Below, one piece after another: positions 55,910 to 64,000 of a stretch of 64,000 nucleotides of DNA. The notes under the pieces were generated by a model. That model was not told the origin of the DNA, did no database searches, and saw only the letters and a list, made by a program, of their open reading frames with translations. Position numbers and translations under genes: made by a program. Position 1 is the stretch's first letter; each line of letters opens with the position of its first letter. Source of the DNA: Akkermansia sp. RCC_12PD (lineage in GTDB: Bacteria; Verrucomicrobiota; Verrucomicrobiia; Verrucomicrobiales; Akkermansiaceae); assembly GCF_036417355.1 (NCBI RefSeq), contig NZ_CP143889.1, forward strand, positions 434,001 to 498,000, in the 5' to 3' direction.

Positions 55910-57184
55910 ATGCCAGACGCTCGCTTTCAACCACTTCCCGGATTCCGCGACTTCTCCCCGGCGGACTGCGCCGTGCGCAACTACCTCTTTGACGTGTGGA
56001 AAAGAGTGGCGCACCGCTACGGATTCCTGGAATGGGAAGGCCCCACGGTGGAAGCCACGGAACTGTACCTGAAAAAAAGCGGAGGCGAACTGCCCACCCA
56101 GCTCTTCCGCTTCATGGACCAGGGGGAACGGGACATCACCATCCGCCCGGAACTGACGGCTTCCCTGGGACGCATCGCCGCCGCGTACCAGCGGGAATAC
56201 ACCAAGCCGCTCAAGTGGTTTGAAATTGGCTCCTGCTTCCGTTACGAAAAACCGCAAAAAGGACGCCTGCGCGAATTCTACCAGTTCAACGCGGACATTC
56301 TGGGGGAAAGCTCCGCCTGGGCGGACTCCGAACTCATTGCCCTGGCTATCGACTGCATGAGGGAACTGGGCTTCACGCAGAATGACTTCATCGTCCGCGT
56401 CTCCGACCGTGAAGCTTGGATCAGGTTCGCTGCGGAACACGGTGTACAGGAACAGGACATCCCCCTTTTCCTTGGTATCGTAGACAAATTCGAACGCGAC
56501 CGTCCGGAAGAATGCCAGCGCAAGCTGGATGCCTTCGGCATCAGCCGCAACAACCTCGTGGACTTCATTGAAAACCCGCCTGCCGGAGCTTCCGAACGCT
56601 ACGAAACCCTGCTGAAGGACCTGACGGCTCGCGGCCTGGAAACCTATGTCAAGCTGGACCTCTCCGTAGTCCGCGGCCTGGCGTACTACACCGGCCTGGT
56701 CTTTGAAATCTTTGACACGCAAAGAAGCCTGCGCGCCGTAGCCGGCGGAGGTCGGTACGACACCCTCGTGGCCGCCCTCTCCGGCAATGCGGTGGACATG
56801 CCCGCAACAGGCTTCGCCATGGGAGACGCCGTCATCGGCCATCTCATCGACCAGACGCCTCGTGCCAGGGCATTGAAAGAAGCGGCGCTGGCGGCCGCGG
56901 GATGTGACGTCTTCATCATACAAGCGTCCGAAAACCGCCGTGCAGAAGTACTCTCCATCGCCTCGGCCCTCCGTGACCAGGGCTACAGCGTGGACATCCC
57001 CCTGACCTTCACCAAATTCAACGGACAGATGCAGAAAGCCGTCAAATCCGGGGCACGTCTTGCCCTGGTGGTCGGCGATGAATTCCCCACCCTGGAACTG
57101 CGCGACCTGACGGCACGCACCTCCGCCCAAATAGCCATGGAAGACCTGTTCGACTCCATTGCAACCGTGGCGAACCGTGCCTGA
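55910..57184 (+). CDS. hisS: Histidyl-tRNA synthetase
   Basis: 424 residues, normal for the bacterial enzyme. Class II signatures: motif 1 near LFDVWKRVAHRYGFLEWE, motif 2 FRYEKPQKGRLREFYQFNAD, the histidine-specific RGLAYYTGLVFEIF, and motif 3 in GFAMGDAVIGHLI. The C-terminal anticodon-binding domain begins near DVFIIQASENRRAEVLSIAS. It charges tRNA-His. The gene is followed by aspS 34 bases downstream, and a promoter-like sequence lies before it. Confidence 0.95.
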   Translation: MPDARFQPLPGFRDFSPADCAVRNYLFDVWKRVAHRYGFLEWEGPTVEATELYLKKSGGELPTQLFRFMDQGERDITIRPELTASLGRIAAAYQREYTKPLKWFEIGSCFRYEKPQKGRLREFYQFNADILGESSAWADSELIALAIDCMRELGFTQNDFIVRVSDREAWIRFAAEHGVQEQDIPLFLGIVDKFERDRPEECQRKLDAFGISRNNLVDFIENPPAGASERYETLLKDLTARGLETYVKLDLSVVRGLAYYTGLVFEIFDTQRSLRAVAGGGRYDTLVAALSGNAVDMPATGFAMGDAVIGHLIDQTPRARALKEAALAAAGCDVFIIQASENRRAEVLSIASALRDQGYSVDIPLTFTKFNGQMQKAVKSGARLALVVGDEFPTLELRDLTARTSAQIAMEDLFDSIATVANRA

Positions 57185-57218
57185 TCCAGCATTTCACCAC
57201 CATCCATTTCAAACAAAG

Positions 57219-59012
57219 ATGAACTCATACCGCACTCATACCTGCAGCGAATTGCGCGCTGCGGACATTGGCAAGCCGACCACCCTCATCGGCTGGGTAG
57301 ACTCCGTCCGCGACCACGGCGGCGTCATATTTATCGACTTGCGCGACCGCACCGGCATCACCCAGGCAGTCTTCCATCCGGAAGTCAGCCAGGACGTGGC
57401 CAGGGCATCCCAGCAGCTCCGCTCCGAGGACATGATCCAAATCTCCGGCACGGTGGAAGCCCGCTTGAAAACGGACACAGTGGACACCACCAATGCAGAC
57501 CTTCCCACCGGGGAAATCGAAGTCTCCGCCAATGCCCTCAACGTCATCAACAAGGCGGATGTGCTCCCCTTCCAGCTGGACCGGGCCCTCTCCAACGAAG
57601 ACTTGCGCCTCAAATACCGCTTTCTGGACCTGCGCCGTCCCTCCATGGCCCGCAACATGCAGATCCGCCACCGCGTCACCAAAACCACGCGGGACTATCT
57701 GGATGAACACGGCTTCCTGGAAATTGAAACCCCCATCCTCTCCAAATCCACGCCGGAAGGCGCGCGCGACTTCCTGGTCCCCTCCCGTTTGGCCCCCGGC
57801 AAATTCTATGCCCTGCCCCAGGCGCCCCAGCAGTACAAACAGCTTCTCATGGTAGCGGGCATGGAACGCTACTTTCAGATTGCCCGCTGCTTCCGCGACG
57901 AAGACCTGCGCGCGGACCGGCAGCCGGAATTCACGCAGGTGGACATTGAAGCCTCCTTCATCACGCCGGAAGACATCTACAACCTGGTGGAAGGACTACT
58001 CAAGCGCGTGTACAAGGAAGCCCTGGACGTGGACATTCCCACTCCCTTCCCGCGCATGACCTGGAAGGAAGCCATGGACCAATACGGCTCCGACAAGCCG
58101 GAACGCCGCTTCAGCATGAAACTCACGGACGTCTCCTCCATCTTTGAAAACAGCGGCTTCAAGGTATTCGCCTCCGCCGTGCAAAATGGCGGCGTGGTCA
58201 AGGCCATCAACGCCAAGGGCTTCGGAACCGCCTCCGTCGGTCAGATAGACACCCTCACGAAAACCGCCGTGGAAGCCGGAGCCAAGGGGCTGGCCTACAT
58301 CAAAGTGCGTGAAGACGACTGGAGAAGCCCCATCTCCAAATTCCTTTCTGAAGAAGAAAAGCAGAAACTCACGGAAGCCCTGGACATTGAAACCGGAGAC
58401 CTCATTCTCTTTGCCGCCGGTCCGTGGGAACCCTCCTGCGACATCCTGGGCCGCGTGCGCCTGCAATGCGCCGAATTCATGGAACTTCTCAAGGACAACA
58501 AGGAGCGCGACTTCCTGTGGGTCATCGAATTCCCCCTGCTCGGCTGGGATGAGGAAGAACAGCGCTGGGCGGCCATCCACCATCCGTTCACCCGTCCCGT
58601 CAAGGAAGACGAGGAAAAACTGCTCAAGGGAGAACTCTCTGCCGACCTCCGCGCCCAGGCTTACGATGTGGTGCTCAACGGTACGGAACTCGGTGGCGGT
58701 TCCATCCGAATTCACGAACGCGACCTGCAATCCGCCATGTTCAAGGCGCTCGGCATCACGGAAGAACAGGCCCGCGAACAATTCGGGCATATCCTGGACG
58801 CTTTCAGCTTCGGGGCTCCTCCCCACGGCGGTCTGGCGCTGGGCCTGGACCGCCTGGTCATGATGATCTGTGATGCGGAATCCATTCGCGAAGTCATTGC
58901 TTTCCCGAAAAACAACCGCGGCGTGGACCTCATGAGCGACTCTCCGGCCCCGGCGGAAGAACGCCAGCTGCGTGACATTCACATCCAGGTGAAACTGCCC
59001 GCTAAAAAATAA
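57219..59012 (+). CDS. aspS: Aspartyl-tRNA synthetase
   Basis: 597 residues from ATG 57219 (MNSYRTHTCSELRAADIGKP), the normal bacterial length. The N-terminal OB fold (GWVDSVRDHGGVIFIDLRDR), motif 2 FRDEDLRADRQPEFTQVDIE, the bacterial GAD insertion (near residues 290-420) and motif 3 GAPPHGGLALGLDRLVMM are present. It may be the discriminating or non-discriminating type; sequence alone does not settle this. It is cotranscribed with hisS and ends at a strong terminator. Confidence 0.96.
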   Translation: MNSYRTHTCSELRAADIGKPTTLIGWVDSVRDHGGVIFIDLRDRTGITQAVFHPEVSQDVARASQQLRSEDMIQISGTVEARLKTDTVDTTNADLPTGEIEVSANALNVINKADVLPFQLDRALSNEDLRLKYRFLDLRRPSMARNMQIRHRVTKTTRDYLDEHGFLEIETPILSKSTPEGARDFLVPSRLAPGKFYALPQAPQQYKQLLMVAGMERYFQIARCFRDEDLRADRQPEFTQVDIEASFITPEDIYNLVEGLLKRVYKEALDVDIPTPFPRMTWKEAMDQYGSDKPERRFSMKLTDVSSIFENSGFKVFASAVQNGGVVKAINAKGFGTASVGQIDTLTKTAVEAGAKGLAYIKVREDDWRSPISKFLSEEEKQKLTEALDIETGDLILFAAGPWEPSCDILGRVRLQCAEFMELLKDNKERDFLWVIEFPLLGWDEEEQRWAAIHHPFTRPVKEDEEKLLKGELSADLRAQAYDVVLNGTELGGGSIRIHERDLQSAMFKALGITEEQAREQFGHILDAFSFGAPPHGGLALGLDRLVMMICDAESIREVIAFPKNNRGVDLMSDSPAPAEERQLRDIHIQVKLPAKK

Positions 59013-59035
59013 CATACTTTATTCTTCCCTTTTCA

Positions 59036-59072
59036 GGCCCCGGACGGATTTTTTCCTCCGGGGCCTTTTTTA
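59036..59072 (+). terminator. Terminator of hisS-aspS
   Basis: GGCCCCGGA and TCCGGGGCC form a 9-bp stem followed by TTTTTTT. Confidence 0.9.
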
Positions 59073-59115
59073 CACGCATAAAACAAAAGAGAAAACGGTC
59101 AGACCCGCCATCCAT

Positions 59116-59142
59116 CCCCTATCTCCCCTATCTCCCCTATCT
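59116..59142. repeat. Tandem 9-base repeat
   Basis: Three perfect copies of CCCCTATCT and a partial fourth, in the gap after aspS. Such short repeats vary by slippage. Confidence 0.8.
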
Positions 59143-59257
59143 CCCTTTAAAATTCACTGCCATTTCCGTTATAGCTGAACTCATACCCGGGTCTTGGGAC
59201 AAAATCCCCTTCCCAAATACTACTTTGTTCTACATCCCTTATTCCTCAGTAAACCGG

Positions 59258-59797
59258 TCAATGCTCCTCCTGCCCTGCTGCATCTGGATCCGGAGCAATC
59301 TGAATACTCAAAATCCGGCAGGGATTCTGACGCTGTTCCGTCGCACAATGCTGCAATCCATGCGTCAGCACCTTCAAATCGCCTTCCCGGTCGTTCGTCT
59401 TCCAGCCGGAAATGCGCAGCCGATGACATCGGACAACCTCATCGCCGTTAACCTGATACCAAATCATCATGGTCCCGCCCTCCTTCAGGTGTCCTCCTCT
59501 TCTCCCTATCTTTAGAATCTCATCATATTGGGAATGCTCTACACCCGACCAGAAAATCCTCTTGCCATCCTTTCCCGGCTGTCTCTTTACGGCAATCTTT
59601 CCTCCGGGAAACCACCCCATATGAAACAGCAAACACCGTATCAGATAAGCGCGCCTTAACGCACACTCTTCCTGGTGAGTACCCAGTCCGAGAGACTTTC
59701 TGGCTCCGCAATATTTGTTTCCACGGTCAATGGTCAATCTGACCTTGTAACTTCCTGATGTATTCTTCCTTAATTCTATTGATCTAGAGAGGGACAT
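59258..59797 (-). CDS. Hypothetical protein with integrase-like N-terminus
   Basis: 179 residues from ATG 59797; ATG 59809 or a further upstream TTG could add residues. The N-terminal part SGSYKVRLTIDRGNKYCGAR, then KSLGLGTHQEECALRRAYLI, has the feel of the SAM-like or AP2-like arm of tyrosine recombinases, but no catalytic domain follows. The central part is basic. It is located at the edge of the second AT-rich island next to a transposase remnant. Function unknown; possibly a truncated mobile-element protein. Confidence 0.45.
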   Translation of the reverse strand: MSLSRSIELRKNTSGSYKVRLTIDRGNKYCGARKSLGLGTHQEECALRRAYLIRCLLFHMGWFPGGKIAVKRQPGKDGKRIFWSGVEHSQYDEILKIGRRGGHLKEGGTMMIWYQVNGDEVVRCHRLRISGWKTNDREGDLKVLTHGLQHCATEQRQNPCRILSIQIAPDPDAAGQEEH

Positions 59798-59809
59798 GTA
59801 AATATTCAT

Positions 59810-60199
59810 ACAATATCCAAAAACTATATATATAAAATCAACTGGGCCTAGCAAAAAATGTTAGAAAATAATCACAACACAAATAAAACGAACATATATT
59901 AAAAATTACACTCATCAAAAAAAATCAAAAAAAATATGAGCGAAAAAAAAATATGCAGCCCTTGTTACCAATCAAGCGAAACTATGCTTCACTGCAAAAA
60001 AATCACGTTTCAAACTCAACATTTCCGGCAGGTAAAACCGTTCCTTTCATCCGTCCGGAAGAATCTTTGCCCGCAGGAGCCCTGCATTATTGAAATTCCT
60101 GTCTTGGAAAGAACAAATATATTACACACAAGTCCTGTAAATTCATAGTCGGGCATCTTACCAACTAGATTCAACTCCAGTACCAAAAAGGAAACAAAA
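59810..60199. other. AT-rich intergenic region
   Basis: Long A and T tracts, composition much more AT-rich than the flanks. A 70-codon plus frame (59936-60148) has no recognisable feature and is not called. Confidence 0.45.
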
Positions 60200-61060
60200 G
60201 CCGAAACCCAATCAAGCCCCAGCGCCTTGAGACCCCAAACTCGCCGAAGAACTCGACAATGCCAGCCGGGTATGTCGGGAAAGAGACATCTCACCTGCCC
60301 AATTCTACGAATACCGCAAACGTTTTCAAGGAACAAGGCTTTGAAGATTTACTAGATCTGCCTCCAATCCATAAGACGCACCCTCAAACCACATCAGACG
60401 AAGTTGAAAACGCATCCTGGAACTGGTCGATCAAAATCCGCAAAAGGAAGGCAGCCATATAAAACAGCTCTTGAAGCTGGAAGAAGAGCACCTTATCCAG
60501 GGCAAACAGCTCAGCGCAGAGCAGATTAAATTCATCGGAAAAGCCATCCCCTACTCCAAGGAACGGTATGTGGAAAGCAAACCTCCCAAGTACCAGCTCT
60601 GTCAGGACATCCTCTATGCGGGAAAACTCAAGGAAGTTAGAAGAGTCTGCCTGTACATGGGCAAATTTCCCGACCATGCAGCTCTCATCTGCATAACGAC
60701 GCGTTACCATCCATGAGAAGCACGGCTTGAACATAGAAACCATCCTGACGGTTCATGGGAGAAAATACTGCGGCAAGCTTTACCCCTCACCATGATGAAA
60801 TCTACCCGGAGCTAAACGGTATTGAACGTCGTAAAGCATGTACCGCAACGCCTAAAACAAACGGCTTTACGAGACATTTCAACAGGGCGTCCGAGGAAGA
60901 GTTTTTTGACATAGCCCTGGACAGAAATTTTATACCAGCGCGGGAAAACTCCAGAAGATTTTTAACGAATGACTCAAACACTACAACCAGGAGCAGCCTC
61001 ATCATGGGTACCGCAACATGGAAAGGCGGCCGACAGCAACAATCTTTACTTATTATTTAT
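60200..61060 (+). pseudogene. Decayed IS481-like transposase (locus 2)
   Basis: Pieces of one transposase are read in order from changing plus-strand frames: LAEELDNASRVCRERDISPA and FYEYRKRFQ (HTH), GFEDLLDLPPIHKTHPQTT, KRILELVDQNPQKEG, ERYVESKPPKYQLCQDILYA, HGLNIETILTVHGRKYCGKL (DDE core), then GIERRKACTATPKTNGFTRH and FNRASEEEFFDIALD. At least four frameshifts and an internal loss of about 30 residues are evident, so it is not functional. The HTH and PPIHK linker match locus 1 near 12.9 kb. Confidence 0.8.
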
Positions 61061-61093
61061 TGATAACTATCAGGATAATTTTTGCCTTCGAAA

Positions 61094-61111
61094 GGTGAAA
61101 ATATTTTCACC
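61094..61111. repeat. 18-base perfect palindrome
   Basis: GGTGAAAATATTTTCACC, just after the transposase remnant in AT-rich DNA. It may be a terminator stem or a protein-binding site. Confidence 0.5.
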
Positions 61112-61273
61112 GCAATTTATTTACCTTTGAAAATCATCGAAATATTATAATCAGAGACTTGCGAAAAAGACTACATTCCTTCATAATGGTCTGTTTCAGT
61201 ATTTTTATTATATCATTTCATTGCCTGCTGAGAAACCGTTCATAATCTCGTATGTTCTTTCTTCGCCGCATCC

Positions 61274-61786
61274 TCAGCACATCATTATTCTTTTCAGTTC
61301 CATGCACTCGCTTTTATAATCGTAAAATGAGTTATTCTCTATCAGCTCTGATATTTCCGATATCAACTTCTTCTCACTTGCATTCAATGCATCGTAATTA
61401 TTAATGATACTGTCAATGGAATGTTGTACAAAAGAGTCGATATTCCCGATGTCGTCTTCATGATAATCACCCAAAAAATATTCGACAGTCAATTTTAAGC
61501 ATGACGGGAAATAATATCTAAGAAACGTTGTTGAAAAAATATAAGACGGTAAAATTGTCGTATCATACTTAAGAGGAAGCAGATCCCGTTTCCATGAACA
61601 TGCAATCCAGTTTATTTTTCTGGCATGCGCATAATGGCAAAATTCAATTACAGGGAGCGCAAAAGATTCACCATCCAGGAAATTGATACATATTTTAAAT
61701 TGTTCATCACTCGGCAGGGGCGATGCAGGATATATTCCCTCCATGAGGTTCGCGAAATATTGATGGGATCGAGTATTTTTATCCAT
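61274..61786 (-). CDS. Hypothetical protein in the AT-rich island
   Basis: 170 residues from ATG 61786. No signal peptide. The sequence has FKICINFLDGESFALPVIEF and KINWIACSWKRDLLPLKYD in the first half and a helical C-terminus (NNYDALNASEKKLISEISEL). Composition is clearly AT-rich against neighbours, which hints at transfer with the nearby transposase remnant. Family not recognised. Confidence 0.5.
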   Translation of the reverse strand: MDKNTRSHQYFANLMEGIYPASPLPSDEQFKICINFLDGESFALPVIEFCHYAHARKINWIACSWKRDLLPLKYDTTILPSYIFSTTFLRYYFPSCLKLTVEYFLGDYHEDDIGNIDSFVQHSIDSIINNYDALNASEKKLISEISELIENNSFYDYKSECMELKRIMMC

Positions 61787-61980
61787 AATTGTCAGTAACC
61801 TGAAATCCGGGTTTCAATAAATCAACAGCATCATTTCCATGAATATCATTTTGAACACTGCAGAATCCCTCTCATTTCATATTTCCCCGCAATCTTTTGA
61901 GGGGAAGTCCCCATGCCTTCCGTAACCCTGGTCCCGGAAGGCATGGACGAAAAAAACTTGCGTACCTGGTACAGTCCGGC

Positions 61981-63384
61981 TTACTTGCCCGGCTGCACTT
62001 CCGGCCTGGCCGCCCTGGAATATTCCTTCAACAGCTTGGAGGACCACTGAATGCTGTCGGGATAACGGCAGGCTGGAGTCTCCGTCAGATAGGAACCCAG
62101 CTTCTGTGCCAGAGGTACGGCAAGCGCGGGATTCTGGAAATAAAGATCCTTCTGTTCCTGATAGTCGTTGCTGACGCGGTAGCACTGCGGGGCACGGTCC
62201 GGCACCAGCAGGTACTTCAGGTCTCCATCCATCACGGCGGAAGTGTAATCCGTGCACCAGAACATCGTTCGCGGCACCTCGCCCGTTCGGTTCCCCACCA
62301 GGGACAGGATATCCATCCCGTCCAGATTTTTGGGGATCTCTGCTCCGTTGGCTTTCAGCAGGGCCGGAAGCAGGTCCACCGTGGACACAGGCTGCTTGCA
62401 CACGCTTCCGGGCACAAGCCTCTTGTCCGCCGGGTATTTGATGATGAACGGCACACGCACGCCGCCCTCAAAATGCAGCCTCTTGTGACCACGGAAGGGA
62501 GCGTTGCAGGACGGGGCCTCCGGCGCTCCGCCGTTGTCGGAAAGGAAAACCACCATGGTGTTTCCGTCCAGGCCGTCTTTTTTCAGGGTGTCCAGAATGC
62601 GCCCTATGCCCTTGTCCATGGCGTACACCATGGCGCAATACAATCTGCGCTCCCGGTTCTGGATATTCTTGAACAGGGCTATGTCTTCCGGCTTGGCCTG
62701 CATGGGCCAGTGCGGCGCATTGTAGGAGACGAACATGAAAAACGGCTTCTTGTCCTGCTTCGCTTCATTCAGAAACTCCACGGCCCTGCCCGTAATGTCG
62801 TCCGTCAGGTAGGTAATGCCCGTCTTGTCCGTGAAGTTAGACTCAATGGCGGACGGATTCAAGCCCTCTATCTCCTTTTTCCGGGGGAAATAATCGCGGG
62901 AGCCGCCCAGGAATCCCCACCAATGGGTAAATCCCCGTTCCGGAGGGGTAAACCCCTTCGTATGGCCCAGATGCCATTTGCCGAATACGGCGCTCCGGTA
63001 GCCGAAAGGCTTCAAATATTCGGGAATCAGCTTTTCCGTCAGGGGCAGCCCGTAATGGGATTCCAGCAAATAGTCTACTTTGGAATTGGGGTTGGTGGTG
63101 ATGCCGTAGCGCTTCGGGAACCGTCCGGTCAACAGTCCCATGCGGGAGGGGGCGCACATGGGAGCCGTCACATACGCGCGGGAACAGAACACGCCCTCTT
63201 TTGCCAGCCTGTCTATGGAAGGAGTCGGAATCTGCTTGGAGCCCGTGCATCCCAAATCCCCGTATCCCAAATCATCCGCCAGAATGACAATCATATTCGG
63301 CCGGGCGGCCGTGTGAGTTTCCGCTACAGCCACGGAACAAAAAAGTCCCGCAAAGGCCAGTACCGTGTATAATTTCCTGATCAT
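61981..63384 (-). CDS. Secreted sulfatase
   Basis: 467 residues from ATG 63384, with a signal peptide (YTVLAFAGLFCSVAVAETH). The metal-binding NMIVILADDLGYGDLGCTGS and the sulfatase signature MCAPSRMGLLTGRFPKRYGI are present; Cys77 of CAPSR would be converted to formylglycine. Further motifs are GKWHLGH and VVFLSDNGGAPEAP. It belongs to the type I arylsulfatase family (S1) that removes sulfate from glycans such as mucin O-glycans or glycosaminoglycans. The modifying enzyme (anSME or FGE) is not in the window. Periplasmic or surface location inferred. Confidence 0.92.
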   Translation of the reverse strand: MIRKLYTVLAFAGLFCSVAVAETHTAARPNMIVILADDLGYGDLGCTGSKQIPTPSIDRLAKEGVFCSRAYVTAPMCAPSRMGLLTGRFPKRYGITTNPNSKVDYLLESHYGLPLTEKLIPEYLKPFGYRSAVFGKWHLGHTKGFTPPERGFTHWWGFLGGSRDYFPRKKEIEGLNPSAIESNFTDKTGITYLTDDITGRAVEFLNEAKQDKKPFFMFVSYNAPHWPMQAKPEDIALFKNIQNRERRLYCAMVYAMDKGIGRILDTLKKDGLDGNTMVVFLSDNGGAPEAPSCNAPFRGHKRLHFEGGVRVPFIIKYPADKRLVPGSVCKQPVSTVDLLPALLKANGAEIPKNLDGMDILSLVGNRTGEVPRTMFWCTDYTSAVMDGDLKYLLVPDRAPQCYRVSNDYQEQKDLYFQNPALAVPLAQKLGSYLTETPACRYPDSIQWSSKLLKEYSRAARPEVQPGK

Positions 63385-63429
63385 TTGGCTAAATCTACGT
63401 ATCTCCATGAATGGATCTATCAAAAAAGC

Positions 63430-63999
63430 CTATTCCCTCCACTGTCTGAGCACCGCCGCAAGGTACTTCCCCATTTCCGTATCCATGGCCGTCATAGCGA
63501 ATAGGAACGGTCTACCGGACGGCTGTTCCACAGAAACAAGCACCCTTCCACCGCCCTCATCCTCCAAGGCAATCCGGGCGCCCTTCGCCAAAAGGAACCG
63601 CTGCCTCCTGCCCACGCCCCACAATCCCCGGAACAATTCCCCCCGGCCCGGCCTCAATGCCAGTTTTGCGGCACCGAACAGAAGGAACATGGCCCCAAAC
63701 AAGGTAGCAGCGCCTATCAGCACAAATGGAATGATGAACAGCAGCGCAGTTTCGTCCATGCCGGTCTTCTTGACGCCGTTCAAGGTATAAGGCTTTCCGG
63801 AAGCCATGACGTACAGGAAAAAGGAGATCATCGCATTCCAGACCAGGGAAAACAGCAGCAGGAAAAAGCCCTCCTTCTTCATCTTCCCGAAGTGCAGTAC
63901 GATGCCGTGCATGTCCTTGGCAACCGAAACTCCGTGCGGCATGACTTCCGGAATCCCCTTTTCTTCCTCCGTCTGCATCAGTTCCGAAAATTTTCCCAT
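63430..63999 (-). CDS. Hypothetical membrane protein (may extend past the window)
   Basis: 189 residues from an ATG at the very edge (63999). Two transmembrane segments are seen (about 45-65 FFLLLFSLVWNAMISFFLYV and 85-108 LFIIPFVLIGAATLFGAMFL), then a soluble part with RPGRGELFRGLWGVGRRQRF and VEQPSGRPFLF. It resembles DUF3592-like bacterial membrane proteins, but this is uncertain. It lies 45 bases before the sulfatase start on the same strand and may form an operon with it. The true start may be beyond 64000. Confidence 0.6.
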   Translation of the reverse strand: MGKFSELMQTEEEKGIPEVMPHGVSVAKDMHGIVLHFGKMKKEGFFLLLFSLVWNAMISFFLYVMASGKPYTLNGVKKTGMDETALLFIIPFVLIGAATLFGAMFLLFGAAKLALRPGRGELFRGLWGVGRRQRFLLAKGARIALEDEGGGRVLVSVEQPSGRPFLFAMTAMDTEMGKYLAAVLRQWRE

Positions 64000-64000
64000 G

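Noticed and set aside
55685-57130. N-terminal 480-residue extension of the 54815-55684 gene
   Set aside because: Antisense to hisS; a signal peptide follows ATG 55684.
59936-60148. 70-codon plus frame
   Set aside because: It lies in AT-rich DNA just before the transposase remnant and has no domain.

Overview
The window looks like chromosomal DNA of an Akkermansia-type member of the Verrucomicrobiota. This is an inference from gene content and protein style: LptD and other outer-membrane proteins (diderm), many secreted proteins of unknown function, mucin- or glycan-directed hydrolases, proteins carrying the short N-terminal SHD1-like module common in Verrucomicrobia, and moderately GC-rich coding DNA broken by a few AT-rich islands. 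No rRNA, CRISPR array, prophage or replication origin was seen.

Layout. 1-8.3 kb (minus): truncated nitroreductase, LptD, a metzincin-type secreted protease with a C-terminal NPCBM-like domain, a six-hairpin glycosidase, and malate dehydrogenase. 8.4-12.1 kb: UDP-glucose dehydrogenase and envelope proteins of unknown function. 12.1-13.5 kb: an AT-rich island with decayed transposase genes, then tRNA-Phe and tRNA-Pro. 13.7-18.1 kb: membrane protein, type B ribosomal protein L31, TilS, phosphotransacetylase, PHP phosphatase. 18.1-23.9 kb: a secreted coiled-coil protein, two Kelch (sialic acid mutarotase-type) genes, the second fused to an MFS transporter, and a secreted zinc protease-like protein. 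24.0-31.6 kb: Mfd, a TraB-like protein, Pgk, GapA, RuvA.

31.7-37.7 kb is an exopolysaccharide export operon (secreted protein, outer-membrane beta-barrel, Wzc-like tyrosine kinase, Wza-like export protein) with a small HTH protein downstream and a tRNA-Gly immediately upstream. 38-45 kb: PiT phosphate transporter, GroEL, GroES, DnaK. 45.1-47.1 kb: a glycosyltransferase fused to an LpxH-like metallophosphatase. 47.1-47.9 kb is an AT-rich noncoding stretch with palindromic repeats. 47.9-49.1 kb: Sel1-repeat protein. 49.2-54.8 kb: hydrogenase maturation operon hypBFCDE with no hydrogenase structural gene in view. 54.8-59.1 kb: secreted protein, HisS, AspS. 59.1-61.8 kb: a second AT-rich island with a decayed IS481-like transposase and hypothetical genes. 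61.9-64 kb: a sulfatase and a membrane protein.

How it fits together: central carbon metabolism (Mdh, Pgk, GapA, Pta), protein folding and translation genes sit between blocks for host-glycan use (glycosidase, protease, sulfatase, sialic acid mutarotases and transporter) and envelope or capsule construction (LptD, UDP-glucose dehydrogenase, EPS operon, glycosyltransferase fusion). The most unusual items are the Kelch-MFS fusion, the glycosyltransferase-phosphatase fusion, a sigma-54-type promoter with an upstream inverted repeat before dnaK, cysteine-rich tails on Pgk, GapA and GroEL, and a complete Hyp core without a hydrogenase nearby. All functional calls come from reading the sequence; no database search was run.
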